A stretch of DNA of 64,000 nt, taken from Desulfatibacillum alkenivorans DSM 16219. Its GTDB lineage: Bacteria > Desulfobacterota > Desulfobacteria > Desulfobacterales > Desulfatibacillaceae. Below are positions 28,327 to 36,958 of this stretch, in pieces. The notes under the pieces were generated by a model. That model was not told where the DNA came from, ran no database searches, and saw only the letters and a list, made by a program, of their open reading frames with translations. Position 1 is the stretch's first letter. Every line of letters begins with the position of its first letter. The stretch is from NCBI RefSeq assembly GCF_900142135.1, contig NZ_FQZU01000026.1, forward strand, positions 22,010 to 86,009, in the 5' to 3' direction. A program made the position numbers and the translations under genes.

Positions 28327-31300
28327 GTGGACGAGGACGACGCCCGGGAATTCCGGGACGTCACCTCGCCGCGCACGATCACCGAGGAAATCAACGGCAT
28401 CGTCACGTCCAAGACCTTTTACGCCTACAACCAGACCCTGTTCGGAGACCGCATCGTCATCACCGAACGGGCCGCGTCCCAGGACGCGGAATACGGGGAC
28501 CCCGGCAATATCCGCACCACCAGCGAATATTACGAGGAAAACCCCGGCGCCCTGACCTCGGACAAAATCAAGACCTCCCAGTCCTCGGACGGTCTCATGA
28601 CCACCTACGAGTACGTCTACGGTGATTACGTGGAAGGCCTCAACCCGGGCGACGGCGTGTTCACCGAAGGATCGGGCTCCTATGTCCGCACCTTGGTCAC
28701 CCAGGGCACGGTGGATAACCCCGAGGGGATCGCCAACAAGACCACCCGGAGCGTGTCCATTGCAAATTCCGTGGGCAATACGCTCTACAGCGCAAGCCAG
28801 GTTTTTGACGGGTCGGCGTATCAGACCATCCAGTGGACCGAGTATTCCTACGACGAATTGGGCCGGGCCGTGCGCACGGACAACTCCGACGGAACCTATA
28901 CGGAAACCCATTGGAGCTGCTGCGCCGTGGAATCCCAGACAGACGCCACGGGTGTATCCACCTACTACACCCTGGACGACCTCAAGCGGCCCTATATGGT
29001 CACGCGGGAAGGCCTGAACGGGGACGTCACAACCACCAAAACCATGGACGCCCTGGGCAGAACCCTGTCCACAACCACGGAAGCGGGAAGCCTGAGCCAG
29101 GCCAGTTCCACGATTTACGACACGGCCGGCCGCGTCGCCTCGTCCACCAACCAGGCGGGCCTTGTCACCACCTACGCCTACGAAAACGCGGGCAGAACCC
29201 AGACCGTCACCCAGCCAGGCGGCGCAACCCGCACCACAACCCGGCACTTGGACGGCAGGACCATCAGCACGACGGGCACGGCGGTCACGCCCCAGTACTA
29301 CGAATACGGCGTGGAGGATGACGGAATCCAATGGACCAAGGTCTACACAGGGTCCGCGGGCTCGGCCATGTGGAGCAAGTCCTACACGGATTTCCTGGGC
29401 CGGACTATCAAGACCGAACGCCCCGCTTTCGGCGGCGGAACTCTTGTTGCAGAAAATTTTTATGACGAACACGGCCGCCTGATCCGGTCCTCCGCGCCGG
29501 GCAGGGCAGACTCCCTGTACGTCTACGACGAATTGGGGAACCAGACATGGTCCGGCCTGGACGTGGACGGAGACGGAGAACTGACCGCCGCCTCCATGGA
29601 TAGGTTGACCGAATCCGCCAGCGAGTACGCCTACATCAGCGGCGACTGGTGGCAGGAGAGCAAGCAGATCATCTACGCCGAAGCCAACTCCGCCGAGCAG
29701 ACCGAAACCGGCGTGTCCCGCTCCCGCCTTACCGGTTTGGGCGCCGGACTGGTGGGCGAGTCCGTGAATATTGACATGCACGGAAACCAGACAACGTCCC
29801 TGACAACCCTGGACCGGGACGCCCACACCCAGACCCGGGAAGTGGATTACCCCGACTCCACCATCAACGCCATATCCACGTCCGAATACGGCCTGACCGT
29901 CTCGTCCACCGACAAGACCGGACTCACCTACACCTTTGACTACGACGCCTTCGGCAGGCGGATTTCCGCAACCGATCCGCGCACGGGAACGTCCACCACC
30001 CATTACGACGAAGACGGCAGGGTGGATTACGTCCAGGACGCGGACGGCAATACATCCCGGTTCTATTACGACGCAGAAACCGGCCGGAAAATCGCCGACG
30101 AAAATGCGCTGGGCCATTTTGTCCGGTACGCATACAACCTCAAGGGGCAGCTTGTCCGCCAATGGGGCGACGCAACCTATCCCGTGGAATATGGGTACGA
30201 CGCCTACGGCCGCAAGACAAGCATGAAAACCTTCCGCAGCACTGCGGATTTTGACGGGGACGAGTGGCCGTCCGACGCAGGAGACGGAGACGCCACCACC
30301 TGGATCTACGACGAAGCTACAGGCCTGCTCATCCAAAAGCTCGACGACGAATACAAGGGCGCAACCTACGCCTATTCCGCCGAAGGCAAGCTCCTGACCC
30401 GCACCTGGGCCAGGACCGATCAGGGCCAGCCCTTGACCACAACCTACGACTACGATCCGGCCACCGGCGAGATGATCCTCACGGATTATTCCGACTCCAC
30501 CCCGGACATCGCCTTTGAATACGACCGGTTGGGAAGGCAGACCAGCGTCACGGACGGCTCGGGCGCCCGGACCTTCACCTACAACGATTACTTGCAGCCG
30601 GAATCCGAAGCCATAACCGGCACGGTACAGGCCGTCATAACCCGGGCCTACGACGCTATGGGCCGGAACGCGGGATTCTCCACGGACGCGGACTACGCCC
30701 TCGCCTACGGGTACGACGGTTTTGGACGGTTTGAAACCGTGCAATATGCCGTGGAAGGCGTTGCCGGTTCCGCGTCTTACGGCTATCTGGCCAATTCGGG
30801 CCTCCTGGAATCCGTGACCATGCTTGAGGACGGGGCGGCCACGGCCGTCACCACGACCTACGGATACGAGCCCCATAGGAACGTGAAAACCCTGGTCGCC
30901 AACCAGTACGGAACGGAGATTATTTCAGAGTACGGTTACGGCTACGACGCCCTCGGCAGGAGAACCAGCGTCACAAACAGCGGGAATGCCTTTGACGATC
31001 AGGCGTTTAACCTGTATGAATACAATGCAAGGAATGAGCTTACGGCCTCAAACAGATACCTTGGGACCAGCATCCTGGATACAGCCAGTCCTGTTGATGA
31101 TGAGGCACGGGCCTACAACTACGATCCCATCGGCAACCGCATCGCTGCACAGCAGGACTACGACATCTCAACCAGTGCGCCCATTACGTCCACTTATGTG
31201 ACCAACAGCCTGAACCAGTATGAATCTGTCACATCCGCTGGCGAGAGCATCTCTTTGGACTACGACGACGACGGCAACCTGATCCACAAGGACGGCGTAC

Positions 31301-32649
31301 AGTACGTCTTCAACTGCGAGAACAGGCTGGTGGAAGTATCGCCCCTGGCTCCCGTGATAGGAGACACCAGAGTAACCTTTGCCTACGACTATATGGGCAG
31401 AAGATACCAGAAGCAGAGTTTTATCTATGCCTCCGGCGAGTGGTCTTTAGTCTCCACATCCACGTCGCTATGGGATGGCTGGAACCGCATCCAGGAAAAA
31501 GTGGTGCTTGCCTCGGACGGCTCTGAGGAAATGACATCCTACGCTTGGGGTCTTGACCTGAGCCAGAGCTTGCAGGGCGCCGGAGGAGTGGGCGGTCTGA
31601 TTGCCGTTGTGGATAATGACTCTGCCGTGGACTTCTACCTCTACGACGCCAATGGAAACGTGGGGCAATTGATAAGCGCCGCTGACGGAACCATCAACGC
31701 CCATTATGAATATGACCCCTTTGGACGCCTCTTGAAATCCACTGGCTCCAAAGCCAACCAGAACCCCTACCGCTTCTCCACCAAACCCATGGACCAGCAG
31801 ACGGGCCTCTATTATTACGGCTACAGGTACCTTGATGTTGATCTTGGCAGGTGGGTCAGTCGTGATCCTATTGAAGAGGACGGTGGATTCAATTTATATG
31901 CATTCGATAATAACACTGTTAATAAATATGACGTGTTTGGACTATGGGGAGAGGATGTTCATAGAGACCGTACTATTGAGTGGGCTCAGGAGGTTAATAT
32001 TACAAAGGAAATTGCAGATAGGATTGGCGAAGCAGACATTGCAATTGATACGCTTCATGCTCCAACTGTCATTTCTAATGATACTTGGGGATGGCATTTC
32101 AACCGATCCAGAGAGGGAGATTCAAGGTTAACTCATAGGGATGAAAATATCGAATTGGCCAGAAAAGCATGTGATAATGAGACCGATGATCCTAATCTCG
32201 CAGCACAATATATCGGATGGGCTTTGCACCCTGATCAAGACTGGGTTGCCCATGGAGATTATAATAGAATTCAGGAGGCGCCTACTTTACAAGGAGCAGG
32301 CTTTTTTGAAAGACGTTTTTATTGGCATAATTGGGGTTTACCGAGGCGAGGTAGTACAGGAATGCCAGATGATGCTAACATGGATGCAGACAATTCCGAA
32401 GATAATGGCAGAGCAACAATCTCTGCGATGAGAGGTCCCAATGGTGGGCACAGAACCTTAAGCAATGGGGATGTGGTTTTTTGGGTATCGTATCATTCAG
32501 GCAACCGTCGTTTTAATTTAACAAGAACACGAACTAAAAAAATCTTGCAGGATTTCAAGTCTTATGTGGAAACACAAGAAAATGCCTGTGAATGCAGAAA
32601 TGCCTTTGGGGTAACGCCATGTTCAATAGCTACTTTGGAAGAATTATAG
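28327..32649 (+). CDS. Rhs/YD-repeat polymorphic toxin, 5'-truncated
   Basis: 1440 codons from a GTG at 28327; Rhs-like sequence (DSDFDTTGRVTYYDYT) already begins near 28265, the frame is blocked at 28207, and no ribosome site is evident, so the 5' part is lost. Dozens of YD repeats (YTFDYDAFGRRISATDP, YAYNLKGQLVRQWG) run to the hyperconserved core end PMDQQTGLYYYGYRYLDV and DPIEEDGGFNLYAFD. From about residue 1200 the sequence is AT-rich and unrelated: a helical tip with ALHPDQDWVAHGDYN near residue 1300, resembling His/Asp metal sites of zinc phospholipase C or P1-nuclease folds. Probably an effector tip. Expression without a native start is uncertain. Confidence 0.85.
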   Translation: MDEDDAREFRDVTSPRTITEEINGIVTSKTFYAYNQTLFGDRIVITERAASQDAEYGDPGNIRTTSEYYEENPGALTSDKIKTSQSSDGLMTTYEYVYGDYVEGLNPGDGVFTEGSGSYVRTLVTQGTVDNPEGIANKTTRSVSIANSVGNTLYSASQVFDGSAYQTIQWTEYSYDELGRAVRTDNSDGTYTETHWSCCAVESQTDATGVSTYYTLDDLKRPYMVTREGLNGDVTTTKTMDALGRTLSTTTEAGSLSQASSTIYDTAGRVASSTNQAGLVTTYAYENAGRTQTVTQPGGATRTTTRHLDGRTISTTGTAVTPQYYEYGVEDDGIQWTKVYTGSAGSAMWSKSYTDFLGRTIKTERPAFGGGTLVAENFYDEHGRLIRSSAPGRADSLYVYDELGNQTWSGLDVDGDGELTAASMDRLTESASEYAYISGDWWQESKQIIYAEANSAEQTETGVSRSRLTGLGAGLVGESVNIDMHGNQTTSLTTLDRDAHTQTREVDYPDSTINAISTSEYGLTVSSTDKTGLTYTFDYDAFGRRISATDPRTGTSTTHYDEDGRVDYVQDADGNTSRFYYDAETGRKIADENALGHFVRYAYNLKGQLVRQWGDATYPVEYGYDAYGRKTSMKTFRSTADFDGDEWPSDAGDGDATTWIYDEATGLLIQKLDDEYKGATYAYSAEGKLLTRTWARTDQGQPLTTTYDYDPATGEMILTDYSDSTPDIAFEYDRLGRQTSVTDGSGARTFTYNDYLQPESEAITGTVQAVITRAYDAMGRNAGFSTDADYALAYGYDGFGRFETVQYAVEGVAGSASYGYLANSGLLESVTMLEDGAATAVTTTYGYEPHRNVKTLVANQYGTEIISEYGYGYDALGRRTSVTNSGNAFDDQAFNLYEYNARNELTASNRYLGTSILDTASPVDDEARAYNYDPIGNRIAAQQDYDISTSAPITSTYVTNSLNQYESVTSAGESISLDYDDDGNLIHKDGVQYVFNCENRLVEVSPLAPVIGDTRVTFAYDYMGRRYQKQSFIYASGEWSLVSTSTSLWDGWNRIQEKVVLASDGSEEMTSYAWGLDLSQSLQGAGGVGGLIAVVDNDSAVDFYLYDANGNVGQLISAADGTINAHYEYDPFGRLLKSTGSKANQNPYRFSTKPMDQQTGLYYYGYRYLDVDLGRWVSRDPIEEDGGFNLYAFDNNTVNKYDVFGLWGEDVHRDRTIEWAQEVNITKEIADRIGEADIAIDTLHAPTVISNDTWGWHFNRSREGDSRLTHRDENIELARKACDNETDDPNLAAQYIGWALHPDQDWVAHGDYNRIQEAPTLQGAGFFERRFYWHNWGLPRRGSTGMPDDANMDADNSEDNGRATISAMRGPNGGHRTLSNGDVVFWVSYHSGNRRFNLTRTRTKKILQDFKSYVETQENACECRNAFGVTPCSIATLEEL

Positions 32650-32897
32650 TTGCTTCATTTGTTGGGTTTTGTGTCGGTCTCTTTATTCTGGTTATAGGAT
32701 TAAACACAGAGACCATACCGCTCTTACGGAGAGTGTTTGACTTTATTCATAAACCCGCAAGCTGGTTAGCTTATCTTTGGTCATTTGTTTTTTGCCTACC
32801 ACCACGGAACGAAGCAGCTTTTGCTATTGTACCAATGGTTGCAGCCGTGTTGCAGTGGACCATTCTTGGTTTTCTTTTTGGATTATGGAAAAAATGA
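32619..32897 (+). CDS. Small membrane protein, candidate immunity protein for the Rhs tip
   Basis: 92 residues starting MFNSYFGRIIVASF at ATG 32619, which overlaps the end of the Rhs gene by 31 bases in another frame. Three hydrophobic segments (about 8-26, 45-60 and 68-88) indicate an inner-membrane protein. Base composition is AT-rich like the Rhs tip and unlike the flanks. Position and composition are those of a cognate immunity gene acquired with the toxin tip; I recognise no family. Confidence 0.62.
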   Translation: MFNSYFGRIIVASFVGFCVGLFILVIGLNTETIPLLRRVFDFIHKPASWLAYLWSFVFCLPPRNEAAFAIVPMVAAVLQWTILGFLFGLWKK

Positions 32898-33063
32898 CTT
32901 TAGGGGACATCCTTTAAGAAACTAAGAAACTCTGTAGTATCTTGATTTTGTAGGACGTTTGAGGCGGTTGGGCTGGTTGGCAAGCCCCCAAAGAGGGGCC
33001 TGAAACATAAAATTTCGGTTTTCGCCCGCACGCAGGGAAGCGGTTTTATCCCGCTCCCTGTAT
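32896..33063. repeat. Direct repeat copy A of a roughly 160-base non-coding unit
   Basis: Starts GACTTTAGGGGAC, contains AGCCCCCAAAGAGGGGCC and TTTCGGTTTTCGCCCGCACG and ends TCCCTGTAT. It matches 33274-33432 closely, apart from a short insertion near the head (AACTAAGA). It follows directly on the stop of the candidate immunity gene. No coding potential is apparent. Confidence 0.75.
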
Positions 33064-33093
33064 GGAAGATGCGGTTGAAGGATGAGGCAGAGG

Positions 33094-33124
33094 TATGCAT
33101 TCCCACGTGCAACATGGGAACGAG
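33094..33124. repeat. Second copy of the TTCCCA/TGGGAA dispersed repeat
   Basis: Matches 355-385, with differences confined to the loop. It lies between the two long direct repeats of this intergenic region. Confidence 0.5.
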
Positions 33125-33273
33125 AATAACGACGCATCAGAGGGACGCAATGCATTTTTGGCGTTGGGAAAGAGATCCGGTCGCGCCTTTTGTGCTTCGC
33201 ACCCAGGCAGGATACTGCTCTGCCAGTGCCGCCCAGGACTCTGGGGGACGCCTTTAAGAAATTAAGAAACTCT

Positions 33274-33432
33274 GACTTTAGGGGACGCCTTTAAGAAACT
33301 CTGTAGCATATTGATTTTGTGGGGTGTTTGAGGCGGTTGGACTGGTTGGCAAGCCCCCAGAGAGGGGCCTGAAACATAAAATTTCGGTTTTCGCCCGCAC
33401 GCAGGGAAGCGGTTTTATCCCGATCCCTGTAT
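33274..33432. repeat. Direct repeat copy B of the non-coding unit
   Basis: Second copy of the unit at 32896-33063. A third, partial copy of the head (GGGGACGCCTTTAAGAAATT) lies immediately before it at about 33243-33273, so the head is partly tandem. Confidence 0.75.
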
Positions 33433-34017
33433 TGGGCAGGGTCTTTGACATTCGAATAAAAATACGGAGATAAACCAGGCTGGGTAAAACCGCGATCTAC
33501 GGCGTTACACATCTCCCCTCGTCACTGCGAAGTACGTAAAGTACGTCTCATTTCTCGGGGATCGTGCGCCTTGCATCTCATCGCTTTTACTCAGCCTGGA
33601 CATGGATAGCGAGAGGGCGCCGTTTGGTAGGACGGCGCCCTCTCCATCCGCTAATGATTGCTCCCGTCGCCCGTCATCCTTAAGGGCGATCACAAGGATC
33701 ACCCCTACAGAGGCGCATTACGTAGGGCGCGAATCTTGTATTCGCCCCAACAACGGCGGTAATTTGTGCGATCACAAGGATCTCCCCTACGCGAGCGCGG
33801 CAAGCAGCGCCCCTACGGCCGCTAGAAAACGGCGGCGCTCGGAAGACCTCTTAATGGGGCGCACTGCCTTATCGGTTTTTGACGGGCATATCCTATCCAG
33901 GCCTGGGAGGATCTTTTCCTGGGGCGTGCTTGCCATCCCGGGGACCAGCCGCAACCCTTGCCGTCAGCCAAAGCGCTTCCGTCTTCCTCTTCTCCCATGC
34001 TCTAAAGATTTTTGATC
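33433..34017. other. Gene-free repeat-rich stretch
   Basis: No supported gene. It contains a 13-bp perfect stem (GAGAGGGCGCCGT / ACGGCGCCCTCTC, 33611-33623 and 33632-33644, loop of eight) and two copies of GCGATCACAAGGATC followed by CCCCTAC, near 33687 and 33767. The 3' half reads like assorted repeat debris. Confidence 0.6.
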
Positions 34018-34037
34018 AAACTTTTTGCAAAAAGTTT
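34018..34037. repeat. Perfect 20-bp palindrome
   Basis: AAACTTTTTGCAAAAAGTTT is fully self-complementary. It lies just before the orphan Rhs fragment; it could be a remnant terminator or an operator. Confidence 0.55.
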
Positions 34038-34060
34038 GCCGCCGGAGGTATTTATTTTAT

Positions 34061-34180
34061 CGGCGTGGCACGCTCCCGCCTGACCGGCCTGGGCTCGGGA
34101 CTGGTGGGCGAGTCCGTGAATATCGACATGTACGGCAACCAGACAACGTCCCTGACAACCCTGGATCGGGACGCCCACAC
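34061..34180 (+). pseudogene. Orphan Rhs gene fragment
   Basis: About 120 bases nearly identical to 29709-29828 inside the Rhs gene (SRLTGLGSGLVGESVNIDM, then a TTSLTTLDRDAHT-like stretch). It has no upstream Rhs sequence and ends abruptly before the transposase remnant. A duplicated scrap, typical of Rhs loci that carry displaced tips. Confidence 0.85.
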
Positions 34181-34205
34181 TGGGCCCCAGTGAGATAATG
34201 CGAAG

Positions 34206-34397
34206 AATAAAAGGCGAAGCGCAACAAAGTTGTTTGAAGAGTTTCCCCATTTGAAAAAGCGGTATTGGGGACGTCATTTCTGGGCGCGGGGATACTTTTG
34301 CGTAACCGCAGGCCAGTTTACCGATGAGATGATCAAGAATTACCTGGAGCATCATTTTGAACCCAATCCCGATGATAATTTTAAAACAGAAAGTTAG
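34206..34397 (+). pseudogene. IS200/IS605-family transposase TnpA, 3' remnant
   Basis: 64 codons, ending with TAG at 34395-34397, read RRSATKLFEEFPHLKKRYWG, then RHFWARGYFCVTAGQFTDEM and IKNYLEHHFEP, the C-terminal part of Y1 TnpA transposases (FPxLKKxYWGxxFWxxGYF). The HUH motif and start are absent: the 5' part is replaced by the Rhs fragment. Not functional. Confidence 0.85.
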
Positions 34398-34447
34398 CGA
34401 CGGGTCTTTGACCCGTATCCGTGCTTTCAGCACTTAAAGAAAATCCT

Positions 34448-34461
34448 CCGACTTTAGTCGG
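34448..34461. mobile_element. Right-end hairpin of the IS200/IS605-type element
   Basis: CCGACTTTAGTCGG forms a six-base-pair hairpin with a TT loop, about 50 bases after the TnpA stop. IS200/IS605 elements end in such subterminal hairpins, usually recognised as single strands. The left end is missing. Confidence 0.6.
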
Positions 34462-34468
34462 TGGTTGT

Positions 34469-35902
34469 TTAGTTAATGCCGCAAATGGCTTTAACGTTTT
34501 CCATTTTTTCCAAGAGGTTGTAATTGCGGGCCACTTCCATGCGGTTGGTTTCGGGGGTGCCTCCCGCGCAAATGGCGCTGGCGATGAGGTACCCGGACCA
34601 ACGGGACGCGGTGAGCTCCTGGATCAAATAGAGGATGCGCATCCTGTCTTCGGCGGTCACCAGGGGGGAGGCCTGAAAATACTTATCGATGAGAGGCCGG
34701 ATTTCCGGGTTGGAGTATTCCTGCTCCGTGGGCATGGTGGTGACGATGCCTCCCGCGATTTCCTGCAAGGTCCCCAAAAACTGCGCAAACCGGGTGCGCG
34801 TGTGGTAAAGCCCGGCGTTTGCAATGCCGTTATCGGGGATGGGAATGCCGGACTCGTGCATGACGCTTTTTTGGACGGAGGCGATGGCGCATCCGTAGCC
34901 GATTTCGCTGGCATTGGCCATGTCGGTTATCTTGCTGCGAACATGTCCGGCGCCGGGAACCCCGTTGGCCTGGGCGATCAACGCCGCCGTCCCGGCCAGA
35001 ATGTCGATGCGGGCGGAGGTGCAGGTTCCCTTGGCAAAGCGCACATAGGGGGAGAACAGGCCGATGAGCTTTTGGGTGTACTCCCACTCGCCGCACATGA
35101 ACACGTTTTCCCAGGGGATGAACACATCATCGAATACGGTGAGCGATTCCGTGAACCCGATCCGGGTGCTCACCGGACACTCGAATTCCTTGGGAGCGAG
35201 GGGGCCGGGCGCTGGCCTGGTTATGAAAGAAATGCCCGGAGCGTCCACCGGTATTGCGAATGACAGGCAATAGTCTGCGTCGTCCTCGCCCATGGCCCGG
35301 CAGGGCATGGCGAAAAAGTAGTGGGTTATGGGGCCGTTGGATGTATGGGCCTTGGCGCCGCGTACGATGATGCCGTCATCCCGTTTTTCCGCAACCCGCA
35401 GGTAGAGGTCCGGGTCTGGCTGTCTGGAGGGAGGAAGGGAACGGTCCCCTTTGGGATCCATGACGCCCAGGCAATAACGGAGATCCTCTTTTTGGAGGTG
35501 CTCAAAAAAACGGCGGAAATTGGCGTGATAGGTCGTGTTTTTATCCCGGTCGATTTCCCAGGTGACGCCCCACAGGACGGACAGGCCGATGCCCATGCAC
35601 ATGGAGCAGAAATGCCGCGCGTTGGTGCGTTTCATGGTCTCCACCATGGCCAGCAGCTCCTCGGGAGTCTGACGCAGGTGCGTCCAAAAGCCCACGGTTT
35701 CGTTTGTAATGGGGGAATGAAAGGTAAAATCGTCCTTGGTTTCAGGGTCTGATTGCCAGTCGTAAAATTTTTTCATTTCACGGATGGGGGTGGCGAAAAA
35801 GGGGCTGTCTACCACAGAGGTTATTTTTTCGCCGCCGATATAAACCGTGGGAGACAGTTTTCGAAGGGATTCCACATATTGATCACCGGTTTTAATTCCC
35901 AT
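34469..35902 (-). CDS. HpaB / 4-hydroxybutyryl-CoA dehydratase superfamily flavoprotein
   Basis: 477 residues from the ATG at 35902; upstream codons overlap padR. The layout follows 4-hydroxyphenylacetate 3-monooxygenase and 4-hydroxybutyryl-CoA dehydratase: RHFCSMCMG near 96-103, GAKAHTSNGPITHYFFAMP near 182-200, FDDVFIPWENVF near 257-268 and FAKGTCTSARIDILAG near 289-304. By-eye alignment with the dehydratase puts Cys at 99, 102 and 294, but the cluster His (seven residues before the last Cys) is Val, so the [4Fe-4S] site may be altered or absent. The substrate is unknown. It follows padR by four bases and is probably PadR-controlled. Confidence 0.8.
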   Translation of the reverse strand: MGIKTGDQYVESLRKLSPTVYIGGEKITSVVDSPFFATPIREMKKFYDWQSDPETKDDFTFHSPITNETVGFWTHLRQTPEELLAMVETMKRTNARHFCSMCMGIGLSVLWGVTWEIDRDKNTTYHANFRRFFEHLQKEDLRYCLGVMDPKGDRSLPPSRQPDPDLYLRVAEKRDDGIIVRGAKAHTSNGPITHYFFAMPCRAMGEDDADYCLSFAIPVDAPGISFITRPAPGPLAPKEFECPVSTRIGFTESLTVFDDVFIPWENVFMCGEWEYTQKLIGLFSPYVRFAKGTCTSARIDILAGTAALIAQANGVPGAGHVRSKITDMANASEIGYGCAIASVQKSVMHESGIPIPDNGIANAGLYHTRTRFAQFLGTLQEIAGGIVTTMPTEQEYSNPEIRPLIDKYFQASPLVTAEDRMRILYLIQELTASRWSGYLIASAICAGGTPETNRMEVARNYNLLEKMENVKAICGIN

Positions 35903-35906
35903 GTTG

Positions 35907-36422
35907 TTATTCCTTTCCACGCCGGTCCAGTTCAGCCTGGTACCAGCTAATAAGGGTTTCCAAAAGATGAACGGCTGTTTTGTATGCAAACGCGCCATTT
36001 TGATCCGCCCGCTCGTTGACGGTGTCCTCCATTTCCTGCAGGGTGGCCACCTGTTCGGAGAGGGACGCGATTTCGTCTTCAAAGGCGGCCTGGGTCTTGT
36101 CGCTATCGAGAAACCTGAAAAACAACGCCCGGGTCAAAAAGGGCAGATGGTAGTCCATGGGCTCGGGAGGGCCGGTAAGTTTTTGCTCCAGGGCCTTCCG
36201 GCCCTCTTCGGTGATGCTGTACATGTTCTTGTTAGGCTTCCCAACCTGGATCACGACCTCTTTCTCCACATGCCCTTTCGCCTCCAGGTTACGCAAAACC
36301 GGATAAATCTGGTTGAGGCTGACAGCGTAATAAAGCATCATGTTGCCGAAAATCTGGTTGAGTTTGTATCCGGTTTTCGGCCCGGAGCTAAGATAGCCAA
36401 GGGCGAGAAGTTCCACGTCCAT
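35907..36422 (-). CDS. PadR-family transcriptional regulator
   Basis: 171 residues. ALGYLSSGPKTGYKLNQIF starts the winged helix; SLNQIYPVLRNLEAKGHVEK is the recognition region and MYSITEEGRKALEQ the wing. The C-terminal half is a helical dimerisation domain (PadR plus Vir_act_alpha_C type). PadR proteins are mostly repressors that release DNA on binding phenolics or other small molecules. It leads the operon with the HpaB-like gene, and an inverted repeat upstream is a plausible operator. Confidence 0.9.
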   Translation of the reverse strand: MDVELLALGYLSSGPKTGYKLNQIFGNMMLYYAVSLNQIYPVLRNLEAKGHVEKEVVIQVGKPNKNMYSITEEGRKALEQKLTGPPEPMDYHLPFLTRALFFRFLDSDKTQAAFEDEIASLSEQVATLQEMEDTVNERADQNGAFAYKTAVHLLETLISWYQAELDRRGKE

Positions 36423-36506
36423 GAAAGTTCCTCCATATCCAGGGGGGGAATCAATTTATTGCGTCGATTTTGATTTTCAGCGGTCGCCGCCGGGAAAAGG
36501 CGGGGT

Positions 36507-36544
36507 TACTATTTTTCCTCGCCATATTTTTTAAAAAAATAGTA
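36507..36544. promoter_or_regulatory. Inverted repeat upstream of padR, possible operator
   Basis: Arms TACTATTTTT (36507-36516) and AAAAATAGTA (36535-36544) are perfectly complementary with 18 bases between. They lie 85-122 bases upstream of the padR start in an AT-rich patch that could hold its promoter. Confidence 0.5.
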
Positions 36545-36733
36545 TTGAAAAATATAGTTTGTCAATCAATGTTTTTTTAAAAAATAACAACGGCGGATAG
36601 AAATGGATATTAGCATCAAAGCAGTTCCATCGGTAATTGATATAATTTCTGGTTTTTATGGCGGTTTAGGCAGGATGTACCCACGAACGCCGGGAACGGC
36701 GCATACCCGGCAAAACAGAAAAAGGAGACGAGC

Positions 36734-36838
36734 ATGACCAGTCTAAGAACCAGCCTGATCGGAGCCGAATTGATTCCCGCCCTTAAGACAAATCCGGCCA
36801 ATCGCCTGCCCTCAAGGCAAATCCGGCCAATCGCCTGA
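36734..36838 (+). CDS. Candidate 34-residue ORF, or the start of a broken gene
   Basis: AAAAAGGAGACGAGC is a strong ribosome site just ahead of an ATG that opens MTSLRTSLIGAELIPALKTN and stops within 35 codons. A 22-base segment is repeated with a period of 29 bases (36785-36806 and 36814-36835), which shifts the frame. Either a small peptide or a gene broken by the duplication. No homology is recognised. The rest of 36423-36958 holds no other gene. Confidence 0.3.
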   Translation: MTSLRTSLIGAELIPALKTNPANRLPSRQIRPIA

Positions 36839-36958
36839 TTGAGGGGTTCGCCACAGCGGAGGCGGGGCGTTTTTTGGAGATAAAAGGCGGATCAGCGGGA
36901 TTGCATCCGACCCTTCTTGAATGCAATCCCGCTTTTGGATCGCGGCGCTGCAAGCCTT

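Noticed and set aside
28261..30876. A very long open minus-strand frame continuing from the cas4 tail
   Set aside because: It is the antisense of the Rhs gene, with Gly/Val-rich shadow composition and no motif beyond the 52-codon Cas4 tail.
32900..34193. Small frames among the repeats behind the Rhs gene
   Set aside because: They run through the repeated units and stem-loops and have no ribosome sites; only the Rhs and TnpA remnants are supported.
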